Positions 1 through 5,413 of a DNA stretch of 7,427 bases are shown here, in pieces. Numbering within the stretch: the stretch's first letter is position 1; every line of letters starts with the position of its first letter. This DNA is from an uncultured Selenomonadales bacterium (lineage in GTDB: Bacteria; Bacillota; Negativicutes; Selenomonadales; Selenomonadaceae). The stretch spans positions 1 through 7,427 of the forward strand of contig CAMNPA010000055.1 of the NCBI GenBank assembly GCA_946547205.1, read 5' to 3'. A program made the position numbers and the translations under genes. The notes under the pieces are model-generated. The model worked only from the letters and a program-made list of their open reading frames with translations, did no database searches and was not told the origin of the DNA.

Positions 1-1
1 T

Positions 2-577
2 ATCGACATGCTTATCGGCACGAGTTACGGGCTGATTTCGGGATTTTTCGGCGGCGCGGTCGATAACGTCATGCAACGTTTCATTGAAATTGCCGGTTCA
101 ATTCCGACACTGGTTATCATCTCGATTTTGGCAATTTTCATGGAAAAAGGCATCGGGCTTGTTATCGCGTCACTTTTGATAACCGAATGGATAAGCATGA
201 GCAAAATTGCGCGGGCGGAGTGTCTGAAACTCAGAGAGCGCGAATACGTTTTGGCAAGCCGCACGCTCGGCGCGGGCAGTTTCCGACAAATATTCCGACA
301 GATTTTGCCGAACACAATCGGCCCGATAATCACGCAGGTCATGTTTTCAATTCCCGTCGCGATTTTCACGGAAGCATTTTTGAGTTTCGTCGGCGTCGGA
401 ATTGTCCTGCCGCAATGTTCAATCGGCTCGTTAATCGAAGCGGGCTTTGGGAACATAACGATTTTGCCGTATCAGATTTTGCCGCCGATTTGCGTTTTGG
501 CAATTCTCATGCTCGGATTCAATCTGATAGGCGACGGCTTTCGTGAGGCGTTGGCTCCGAAAATTGAGGACATGTAA
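2..577 (+). CDS. oppC: Oligopeptide/dipeptide ABC transporter permease, OppC/DppC family (5' truncated)
   Basis: This is an inner-membrane permease subunit of a peptide-type ABC importer, the partner of the two ATPases encoded downstream. The reading frame is open to the window edge, so the first Met (base 8) is internal. About 191 residues are visible of a usual ~300, so the N-terminal first membrane helix and linker are outside the window. The cytoplasmic EAA loop that docks the ATPase is clear at bases 242-313 (EYVLASRTLGAGSFRQI, then LPN). Hydrophobic segments follow the BPD_transp_1 pattern, and the end (GFNLIGDGFREALAPKIEDM) is typical of OppC/DppC. The substrate (oligopeptide, dipeptide or nickel) cannot be told from this subunit. 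The gene is followed at once by a hairpin and T-run, and oppD starts 715 bases later, so it is not tightly coupled to oppDF. Confidence 0.93.
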   Translation: MDMLIGTSYGLISGFFGGAVDNVMQRFIEIAGSIPTLVIISILAIFMEKGIGLVIASLLITEWISMSKIARAECLKLREREYVLASRTLGAGSFRQIFRQILPNTIGPIITQVMFSIPVAIFTEAFLSFVGVGIVLPQCSIGSLIEAGFGNITILPYQILPPICVLAILMLGFNLIGDGFREALAPKIEDM

Positions 578-579
578 AA

Positions 580-613
580 AAAAATCCCTCCGACATTCGC
601 CGAAGGAATTTTT
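580..613 (-). terminator. Rho-independent terminator shared by convergent genes
   Basis: A 13-bp imperfect stem (580-592 with 601-613) and 8-base loop end in a run of five T on either strand. Read on the - strand, the two imperfect positions are G-U wobbles. Read on the + strand they are C-A mismatches. The structure is therefore stronger for the leftward double-glycine peptide gene, but it also sits 3 bases after the oppC stop and could terminate both. Confidence 0.8.
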
Positions 614-630
614 GATTTTTCGAGGTTACA

Positions 631-999
631 TCAGCCGAAAATATTTTCGATGCCGTGACGGATAGCATCGCCCGTGCCTTTCGTTCTGAAAACAGCCTGT
701 GCGGCCACGACTGCAAACGGACTTGCCAAACCGCCGAGAATTGTATTGAACGCGACCGAGTTTGCCAGTCTCTTGCCAAGTGCTTTGTTCTTGTCACCGT
801 TGCTCATGTTCTTGTAAGCGTCAGATTGGACAAAATCTCTTAAGGCGTCGCCTTCCGAAAATCCGCGCTCAATCAGAAGTGTAACTCCGGCGATAACAAC
901 TTCCGTTGCAATTCCGCCTCGCACACAATCCAGTTGATCCTCGCTGAGGATTTCGTCCTTAAGGATAGCCTCGTTGTTGATTGCCATTGCGTTTGTCAT
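631..999 (-). CDS. Double-glycine leader peptide, bacteriocin/RiPP-precursor-like
   Basis: This is a 122-residue protein with a leader of the bacteriocin ABC-export type. Residues 18-29 read LSEDQLDCVRGG, matching the LSxxxLxxxxGG pattern cut by C39-peptidase exporters. Cleavage after Gly29 would leave a 93-residue mature part with no cysteine, a hydrophobic stretch near its start (VVIAGVTLLI), and a Gly/Ala-rich hydrophobic segment at about residues 88-103 (ILGGLASPFAVVAAQA). The start is supported by AAGGAG at 1015-1010, ten bases upstream of the ATG. The gene lies opposite to and between oppC and oppD and has its own terminator. No exporter, modification or immunity gene is in view, so antimicrobial activity, signalling or another secreted role cannot be chosen. 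The mature part is longer than most class II bacteriocins. I do not recognise a named family for it. Confidence 0.82.
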   Translation of the reverse strand: MTNAMAINNEAILKDEILSEDQLDCVRGGIATEVVIAGVTLLIERGFSEGDALRDFVQSDAYKNMSNGDKNKALGKRLANSVAFNTILGGLASPFAVVAAQAVFRTKGTGDAIRHGIENIFG

Positions 1000-1052
1000 T
1001 TTAATCAGTCTCCTTTTGATTTTAATTTTTTTGATTGGCTGTTTGCCTTTCT

Positions 1053-1077
1053 GTCTCGCATACGTTCATTACGAGAC
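1053..1077. repeat. Inverted repeat upstream of the peptide gene
   Basis: GTCTCG (1053-1058) and CGAGAC (1072-1077) form a perfect 6-bp inverted repeat with a 13-base gap. It lies about 40 bases upstream of the ribosome-binding site of the leftward peptide gene. It could be an operator or a 5'-leader hairpin. No convincing promoter could be placed beside it. Confidence 0.35.
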
Positions 1078-1159
1078 TTTGTTACACGCTCCGAAAAAAA
1101 TTTTCCGTTCAAAATTTCCGCTTTCCGAAACTCGAAGGCAAAATCGGGCACATGTCCCA

Positions 1160-1191
1160 AAAACGCGCTCAGAGCCTCTCAGACGCGTTTT
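1160..1191 (+). other. Hairpin with T-rich tail in the leader region before oppD
   Basis: AAAACGCG (1160-1167) pairs perfectly with CGCGTTTT (1184-1191) across a 16-base loop that contains CTCAGA twice. A T-rich tail (TTTTAATTTAT) follows on the + strand. It resembles a weak terminator or the first hairpin of a structured leader. The left arm can also pair with CGCGTT at 1232-1237, in the loop of the next hairpin. Confidence 0.4.
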
Positions 1192-1211
1192 AATTTATCA
1201 ACGATAATTTT

Positions 1212-1271
1212 CCCGTCAAGGCACCTGTCGACGCGTTACAGCGAACGTCAGGCGCTTTAACGGGCATTTTT
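1212..1271 (+). terminator. Long hairpin plus T-run immediately upstream of oppD (terminator or attenuator)
   Basis: Bases 1212-1227 pair with 1249-1264 over 16 positions with two mismatches and one G-U pair. A smaller CGC/GCG stem (1232-1234 with 1241-1243) can form inside the loop. The stem is followed by CATTTTT on the + strand, with the oppD ribosome-binding site only about 10 bases further on. Position and T-run point to a rightward terminator or attenuator in the oppD leader. No riboswitch class is recognised. Confidence 0.5.
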
Positions 1272-1292
1272 AAAATCAGGCAGGTATCAGCA

Positions 1293-2348
1293 ATGAACGA
1301 AAACATTCTTTCAGTCCGAAACCTGGACATCACGTTTCGCACGAACGCCGGGGACATCCATGCAATTCGCGGCGTCAATTTCAACTTGCCGACTGGAAAA
1401 ACCGTTGCACTCGTCGGCGAGAGCGGCTCCGGCAAATCCGTCACAATGAAGGCGGTCACCGGGCTTTTGGACAGCAACGCAATAATCAACGGCGGGCAAA
1501 TTCTCTACGGCACCGAAAATCCCGTCGACCTGTTGACAATGCCGAAAAAAACTTTGCGACGGGAAATCAACGGGCGGCAAATCGCGATTGTCTTTCAAGA
1601 CCCGATGACCAGCTTGGATCCGACAATGCAAATCGGCGACCAAATTACGGAGGGGCTGCTCCTTCACAAAAAAATTTCCAAAGCGGACGCACGCAAAAAA
1701 GCCGTCGAACTTTTGAAACTGGTCGGGATTGCCGAAGCGCGAAAACGCATGGAAAACTATCCGCACCAACTTTCGGGCGGCATGAGACAACGAATCGTCA
1801 TTGCCTGCGCGCTGGCGTGCGAGCCGAAAATTTTGGTTTGCGACGAACCGACAACGGCACTTGACGTGACAATTCAAGCGCGGATTTTGGATTTGATAAA
1901 AGAACTTCAGCGGCAAATGGGCTTGTCGGTGATTTACATCACGCACGATTTAGGCGTCGTGGCGAAAGTCGCGGATTTCGTCAACGTCATGTATGCGGGA
2001 AAAATCGTCGAAGTCGGCACAGTCGAAGAAATTTTCTACGACCCGCGCCACCCGTACACGTGGGGACTTTTGGCGGCAATGCCCGATTTGGAAACCGACG
2101 ACGAGCGACTGTATTCGATTCCCGGCAGCCCGCCGAATCTTCTGCACGAACCGAAAGGCGACGCATTCGCGGCACGAAACAAATTCGCTATGAAAATCGA
2201 CGAGCGGGAAACTCCGCCGATGTTTCAAATCTCGGAAACGCATTTCGCGGCGACGTGGCTGTTGCACCCCGACGCGCCGAAAGTTGACTTGCCGCCCGAA
2301 TTGAAGGCGCGGCTTCTTCGTTCAAGAAAGGCGGCAAATTATGTCTGA
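1293..2348 (+). CDS. oppD: Peptide ABC transporter ATP-binding protein, OppD/DppD family
   Basis: This is one of two cytoplasmic ATPases powering the peptide importer. At 351 residues it is normal length. Walker A is GESGSGKS (residues 42-49), the Q-loop Gln is 102, the ABC signature LSGGM is at 160-164, Walker B ILVCDEP with the D-loop ALD spans 180-191, and the switch His is 218. The C-terminal oligopeptide-transporter extension (about 235-328) is present, but its four usual cysteines are replaced. The family pattern GCPF-PRC-C-ACW reads here as GDAF-ARN-ID-ATW (residues 289-322), so a [4Fe-4S] cluster of the kind seen in some OppD proteins is unlikely. The start is the ATG 8 bases after CAGG. 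The last codons overlap oppF by 8 bases, implying translational coupling. Confidence 0.96.
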   Translation: MNENILSVRNLDITFRTNAGDIHAIRGVNFNLPTGKTVALVGESGSGKSVTMKAVTGLLDSNAIINGGQILYGTENPVDLLTMPKKTLRREINGRQIAIVFQDPMTSLDPTMQIGDQITEGLLLHKKISKADARKKAVELLKLVGIAEARKRMENYPHQLSGGMRQRIVIACALACEPKILVCDEPTTALDVTIQARILDLIKELQRQMGLSVIYITHDLGVVAKVADFVNVMYAGKIVEVGTVEEIFYDPRHPYTWGLLAAMPDLETDDERLYSIPGSPPNLLHEPKGDAFAARNKFAMKIDERETPPMFQISETHFAATWLLHPDAPKVDLPPELKARLLRSRKAANYV

Positions 2349-3228
2349 ACCGTTACTCAAAGTAAAAAATCTTCGCCAGCACTTCAAAATTTCGCGCTCT
2401 TTTACAGTCAAGGCAGTCGAAGGCGTGAGTTTTGAAGTTTACGCGGGCGAAACTTACGGGCTTGTCGGCGAGTCGGGCAGCGGCAAAACGACAATCGGGC
2501 GCAGTATCATTCGACTTTATGACCCGACGGACGGCGAAATTTTCTTCGACGGCAAAAAAATTTCGGGCAAGCTCGACGACGCGACGGAAAAAATGTTGCG
2601 TCAAAACATGCAGATGATTTTTCAAGATCCGATGTCTAGTCTGAACCCGCGGAAAAAAATCGGCGACATTATCGCGGAAGGTTTGGACATTCACGGGCTT
2701 TGCGCCACGAAAGAGGAACGCAAGGCGCGAGTCGGCGCAATCTTGAAAAAAGTCGGATTGTCGCCCGCGCACGCCGAACGTTATCCGCAGCAATTTTCGG
2801 GCGGGCAGCGGCAACGTGTCGGAATTGCTCGTGCGCTGATTATGAATCCGAAACTCATCATAGCCGACGAGTGTATTTCCGCGCTCGATGTTTCAATTCA
2901 AGCGCAAGTCGTCAACCTCATGAAAGATATTCAGGCCGAAACGAAATGCGCCTATCTTTTCATTGCCCACGATTTGAGCATGGTTAAATACATTTCCGAC
3001 AGGATTGGCGTCCTTCACAAAGGCCGCCTCGTCGAGACCGGCTTGACGCGGGAAATTTTTTCAAATCCCGTGCATCCGTATACTCGCAGTCTTCTTTCTG
3101 CAGTTCCGCAACCGAATCCGGTTGTCGAGCGTCGCAGACATCTTGTTTCGTTTGATTCCGACAACGTCGGCGGTGACGGTGAAATCGTCAGAGTCAGTGC
3201 GACGCATAGCGTTTTGGAAAATTTCTGA
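2341..3228 (+). CDS. oppF: Peptide ABC transporter ATP-binding protein, OppF/DppF family
   Basis: This is the second ATPase of the importer, expected to pair with OppD under the OppB/OppC permeases. Walker A is GESGSGKT (residues 43-50), the Q-loop Gln is 95, the signature FSGGQ is at 152-156, Walker B LIIADE is at 172-177 and the switch His is 210, so all ATPase motifs are intact. The residue after the catalytic Glu is Cys178 (DECISALD) rather than the more usual Pro. At 295 residues it is a short form: the C-terminal extension (about 256-295) has no Cys motif and ends in SATHSVLENF, like the HFV ending of compact OppF proteins. It starts inside the end of oppD and is the last gene of the unit, followed by a putative terminator and the replication-origin region. 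Confidence 0.95.
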   Translation: MSEPLLKVKNLRQHFKISRSFTVKAVEGVSFEVYAGETYGLVGESGSGKTTIGRSIIRLYDPTDGEIFFDGKKISGKLDDATEKMLRQNMQMIFQDPMSSLNPRKKIGDIIAEGLDIHGLCATKEERKARVGAILKKVGLSPAHAERYPQQFSGGQRQRVGIARALIMNPKLIIADECISALDVSIQAQVVNLMKDIQAETKCAYLFIAHDLSMVKYISDRIGVLHKGRLVETGLTREIFSNPVHPYTRSLLSAVPQPNPVVERRRHLVSFDSDNVGGDGEIVRVSATHSVLENF

Positions 3229-3263
3229 GTTCGGTTTCACTCTTTCTTTCTCAAAAAATTTTT

Positions 3264-3327
3264 AGAGAGGCATTCACTGAGGTGAGTGTTTTTTTTTGGA
3301 AGTGTTACTCTCTCTTTTTTATTTTTT
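3264..3327 (+). terminator. Putative oppF terminator
   Basis: AGAGAG (3264-3269) and CACT (3275-3278) pair with AGTG (3301-3304) and CTCTCT (3308-3313) around a loop containing nine T. A T-rich tail (3315-3327) follows. A smaller hairpin, CACT with AGTG at 3285-3288, ends directly at the T9 run (3289-3297) and could act alone. It lies 36 bases after the oppF stop. Stem quality is modest. Confidence 0.5.
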
Positions 3328-3329
3328 GT

Positions 3330-3530
3330 TTAAATATGTTGAGTTGTTATTTCATTTTAAGGTTTATTTTCTGGTTTTAATTTATCACAGATTTAGTTTT
3401 AAGTAGTGAATTTCGCCTTTGACTTTTAGTTTTTTCTTTTTTGTTTTGAAACAATAGATTTCTCTTTGTTTTTACTTGCTTGTTTTGTTTGTTTTGTTTA
3501 CTTTGTTATATGTTTTAGAGTGGCGGCGAT
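3330..3530. other. T-rich AT tract, putative DNA-unwinding element of the origin
   Basis: This non-coding stretch is strongly T-rich on the + strand, with few G/C bases and little A, unlike the genes on either side. It ends in short tandem repeats and is followed directly by palindromes and iterons. In iteron plasmids the strand-opening region is AT-rich with short repeats beside the iterons, which is the role I infer here. A poor DnaA-box-like TTTATCACA is at 3381-3389, and I would not rely on it. No gene is visible. Confidence 0.55.
3481..3507 (+). repeat. Three 9-bp tandem repeats in the AT tract
   Basis: TGTTTTGTT occurs twice in tandem (3481-3489, 3490-3498) and is followed by the variant TACTTTGTT (3499-3507). 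Short T-rich tandem repeats next to iterons are typical of strand-opening sites. The same pattern could be mere low complexity. Confidence 0.55.
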
Positions 3531-3544
3531 AAGTCCAAAAAATG

Positions 3545-3556
3545 GCGTCATGACGC
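3545..3556. repeat. 12-bp perfect palindrome
   Basis: GCGTCATGACGC is fully self-complementary. Its centre GTCATGAC (3547-3554) is identical to the centre of the 36-bp palindrome 35 bases to the right. A shared protein-binding core is likely, but the binder is unknown. Confidence 0.6.
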
Positions 3557-3567
3557 GAAAAAATCAA

Positions 3568-3603
3568 GGTTAGAAATGCTAGTCATGACTAGCATTTCTA
3601 ACC
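3568..3603. repeat. 36-bp perfect palindrome made of two head-to-head iterons
   Basis: The 36 bases are perfectly self-complementary, centred between 3585 and 3586 on TCATGA. Each arm contains the iteron core TAGCATTTCTAACC, so the palindrome is two iterons facing each other. In Rep_3 plasmids, inverted iteron half-sites are usually operators bound by Rep dimers. Here the site lies about 280 bases from the rep promoter, between the AT tract and the direct iterons. It could also extrude as a cruciform. Confidence 0.85.
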
Positions 3604-3785
3604 AATCGACTAGCAATAACGAAATTCGTGCTAGCGATAAATTGCTAGCGACTAGCATTTCTAGGAAAAAGCAACTAGTATTTCTAGTTTTCATCGCTAG
3701 CATTTCTAACCGAAATCGAGGAAAAAGCGACTAGCATTTCTAACCGAAATCGAAAAAAGCGACTAGCATTTCTAACTGAAATTCG
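3587..3785 (+). repeat. Iteron array, Rep binding sites of a plasmid-type origin
   Basis: Direct repeats have the consensus CGACTAGCATTTCTAACCG, with a GAAATCG tail in the last copies. CTAG cores of clear copies start at 3589, 3652, 3697, 3731 and 3763. Degenerate copies are at 3610 and 3675. Two partial copies, TGCTAGCGA at 3629-3637 and 3643-3651, lie between. Spacing is 21-23 bp in the left part and 32-34 bp for the last copies, close to two and three helical turns. A-rich linkers (GAAAAAGC) separate the right-hand copies. The array lies directly upstream of the rep gene and beside an AT-rich tract, the standard layout of an iteron origin. Irregular short gaps and the absence of unique spacers argue against CRISPR. 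Confidence 0.88.
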
Positions 3786-3841
3786 CCTTTTTCCGAAAAG
3801 TCTGAACATTCCTGCTTTATTTTACAGTTGCCGGGGTCACA

Positions 3842-3870
3842 TTGACTTTTCCAAAATTTTGGTCTATGTT
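3842..3870 (+). promoter_or_regulatory. Sigma-70-type promoter for the rep gene
   Basis: The -35 element is TTGACT (3842-3847) and the -10 element is TATGTT (3865-3870), separated by an ideal 17-bp spacer. It points at the initiator gene, leaving a leader of roughly 135-140 bases before the ATG at 4015. The spacer holds a 12-bp palindrome that could be an operator. Confidence 0.72.
3851..3862. promoter_or_regulatory. 12-bp palindrome inside the rep promoter spacer
   Basis: CCAAAATTTTGG is a perfect palindrome lying wholly between the -35 and -10 elements. A repressor bound here would block RNA polymerase. It does not resemble the iteron sequence, so a regulator other than Rep, or simply an AT-rich flexible spacer, is possible. 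Confidence 0.45.
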
Positions 3871-3970
3871 AAGTGCGCCGCGAAATAAAAAATCGTCCCG
3901 ATGACACAAGCGGGCATGTATCGCAAAAAATAAATTTTCGTTTTTGAAACTATTTATGCCGGAGCATTGA

Positions 3971-3983
3971 CGACAAATTGTCG
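3971..3983. repeat. 13-bp inverted repeat in the rep leader
   Basis: CGACAA and TTGTCG form a perfect 6-bp inverted repeat around one central A, about 30 bases before the rep start codon. It may be an operator. Its one-base loop rules out a simple RNA hairpin of full length. Confidence 0.35.
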
Positions 3984-4014
3984 CAAGCGTTGTTTTGCTG
4001 ACGGAGGCTGAGTT

Positions 4015-5322
4015 ATGACACAAAACACTAATGATGACATGCTGAATTCGCCGATTTTCTGCAACAAGATCTATCAGAGCAACCTTCTCATTGGGGCGCG
4101 AAAAAATTTTGATCTGTTCGGCATGAAAATTTTCCTTTTGAGCTTGCAGGGACTCAATCCGCATTTTTCAATTCAAGACAAAATATTCGACCAAAAATTC
4201 AAAGAGTTGCTTATTCCGTCGGCAAAGCTCAAAGAGGTTTTCGGCAACAACTGGTATCTGCACCAGATAAAGACGACGTGCAACAAGCTGTTCGATTCGA
4301 CGATCGAAGTCGACCAACCGAACGGCGTTATTGAGCTTCGTCATTTGTTTCGCCGACTCGAATACGTTCCGTCCGAAGGGCTTTATGTTTGGTTTGATGA
4401 CGTTTTGCGCCCGTATGTTCTGGATTTGCTGGATACTCGGGGTTTTACGCAAGTCGATGCTCCGTCTCTCCTCAAGTTGTCGTCGACATATGCGATTCGG
4501 CTTTTGGAAGTGATGTTGCAGTATCGGAACTTCGAGAAATTCAAAATTCGTCGGGAGATAATACGAACATTGAAGGTGAGCGAATTGCGCTTTATGCTCA
4601 ACGTTCCCGAGGGCACATACCAAGGACGTTTGAACAACTTCAAAAAGTTCGTGTTGGAAAATCCGGTACGTGAGATTAACGAGCGGACAAACTACAGAAT
4701 GAGCCTTCAGACGATAAAGAGCGGGCGGCAAATTGTCGCTTTTGAATTCAAACTTGACACAAAGCTGGTACCGAATGTCGAAAATAACGAGCGAAGAACG
4801 CCCCTCGTCCACGAAGCGATAGATGCGCTCCAGTCATTGGGTTTCACGGAAAAAGTTGCCTTCGCCATTTTCAAAAAGTGCATTGACGTTGACGATTGCT
4901 TTTCCAGGATTAATCGCGCTCAAGCTTTGCTTGCTCGTTCCAAAATGCCGATACGAAACCGAGAAGGCTTTTTGCGCAAAGCGATTGAACAGGATTGGCG
5001 ACTTTACGGCAGCAAATACAAATCGAAAAAAACTACGAACATCGCCGCCGAAAACGAAACTCACATAAGGGCTTCTTCAACCAAGTCGCTTGCCGAAGTG
5101 TTCGCGCCTATTATGGAAACATTAAGAAAAGCTGCGACGACGATGCCGAAAATTGAGTATGATGACACGCCGCCCGCCGAAACGAACAAATACAACATTT
5201 CCCCGGAGCTCATGCAAAATCTCAAAGATTGGATAAGAGAAGGGCGCGGCATGGAAAGCGTCAAAATGGTTTTGAAAGAGTACGGCTTGACGGTCGAACG
5301 GTTCCGAAAAGAATTTATGTGA
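4015..5322 (+). CDS. Plasmid replication initiator, Rep_3 (RepB-like) family
   Basis: This is a replication initiator expected to bind the iterons upstream, open the AT-rich tract and recruit the host replisome. The two winged-helix units of the Rep_3 family are visible. The first is at about residues 18-140 (NKIYQSNLL...FGMKIFLLSL, later YVWFDDVLRPYVLDL). The second, DNA-binding unit is at about 150-248, with LSSTYAIRLLEVMLQY, VSELRFMLNVP and FKKFVLENPVREINERTNY. A helical segment IRNREGFLRKAIEQDW (313-328) is also common in Firmicute relatives. At 435 residues it is longer than most members (about 250-350). A polar linker (about 333-395) leads to a C-terminal helix-rich piece. GGAGG at 4003-4007 is 7 bases before the ATG, which fixes the start. 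Base use looks like that of neighbouring genes, so recent transfer is not obvious. Confidence 0.9.
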   Translation: MTQNTNDDMLNSPIFCNKIYQSNLLIGARKNFDLFGMKIFLLSLQGLNPHFSIQDKIFDQKFKELLIPSAKLKEVFGNNWYLHQIKTTCNKLFDSTIEVDQPNGVIELRHLFRRLEYVPSEGLYVWFDDVLRPYVLDLLDTRGFTQVDAPSLLKLSSTYAIRLLEVMLQYRNFEKFKIRREIIRTLKVSELRFMLNVPEGTYQGRLNNFKKFVLENPVREINERTNYRMSLQTIKSGRQIVAFEFKLDTKLVPNVENNERRTPLVHEAIDALQSLGFTEKVAFAIFKKCIDVDDCFSRINRAQALLARSKMPIRNREGFLRKAIEQDWRLYGSKYKSKKTTNIAAENETHIRASSTKSLAEVFAPIMETLRKAATTMPKIEYDDTPPAETNKYNISPELMQNLKDWIREGRGMESVKMVLKEYGLTVERFRKEFM

Positions 5323-5328
5323 TGCAAT

Positions 5329-5360
5329 AAAAAAACTCCCTCGTCGAATAAACGAAGGAG
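5329..5360 (-). terminator. Rho-independent terminator of the diguanylate cyclase unit
   Basis: A 9-bp stem (5336-5344 with 5352-5360) and 7-base loop are followed on the - strand by seven T (5335-5329). The single imperfect pair is a G-U wobble on the - strand and a C-A mismatch on the + strand, so it serves leftward transcription best. It begins 7 bases past the rep stop and may also slow rightward transcription. Its sequence closely resembles the terminator at 580-613. Confidence 0.82.
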
Positions 5361-5413
5361 CAATGTTCAATTGTCTTGATTTATGTCGGTCGGATTTTTT
5401 GGTAAGCGCGAAT

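Noticed and set aside
1203..1208. GATAAT as a -10 element for an oppD promoter
   Set aside because: No acceptable -35 element lies 16-18 bases upstream, so the promoter is not supported by sequence alone.
934..1260. 108-codon rightward open frame opposite the start of the peptide gene
   Set aside because: It overlaps the well-supported leftward peptide gene and its leader, has no ribosome-binding site, and has an amino-acid make-up unlike a real protein.
2872..2874. Cys after the Walker B Glu in OppF (DECISALD rather than DEPISALD) as a defect
   Set aside because: The catalytic Asp/Glu and all other ATPase motifs are intact, and this position tolerates change. No loss of function is implied.
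3381..3389. DnaA box candidate TTTATCACA
   Set aside because: It differs from the consensus TTATNCACA at two positions and stands alone in a T-rich tract where near matches are expected.
3568..3785. Repeats as a CRISPR array
   Set aside because: Intervals are short and irregular, the linkers are themselves repeat-like or A-rich rather than unique, one copy is inverted into a palindrome, and an initiator gene, not cas genes, is adjacent.
3901..3933. Ten-codon leader frame (MTQAGMYRKK) in the rep leader, starting with the same ATGACACAA as rep
   Set aside because: No ribosome-binding site precedes it, and nine matching bases may be coincidence. Recorded only because it begins like the rep gene.
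3817..4164. 115-codon leftward open frame over the rep promoter and start
   Set aside because: It lies opposite the promoter, leader and first codons of rep, shows no family resemblance and has no good ribosome-binding site. It is most likely a chance frame.
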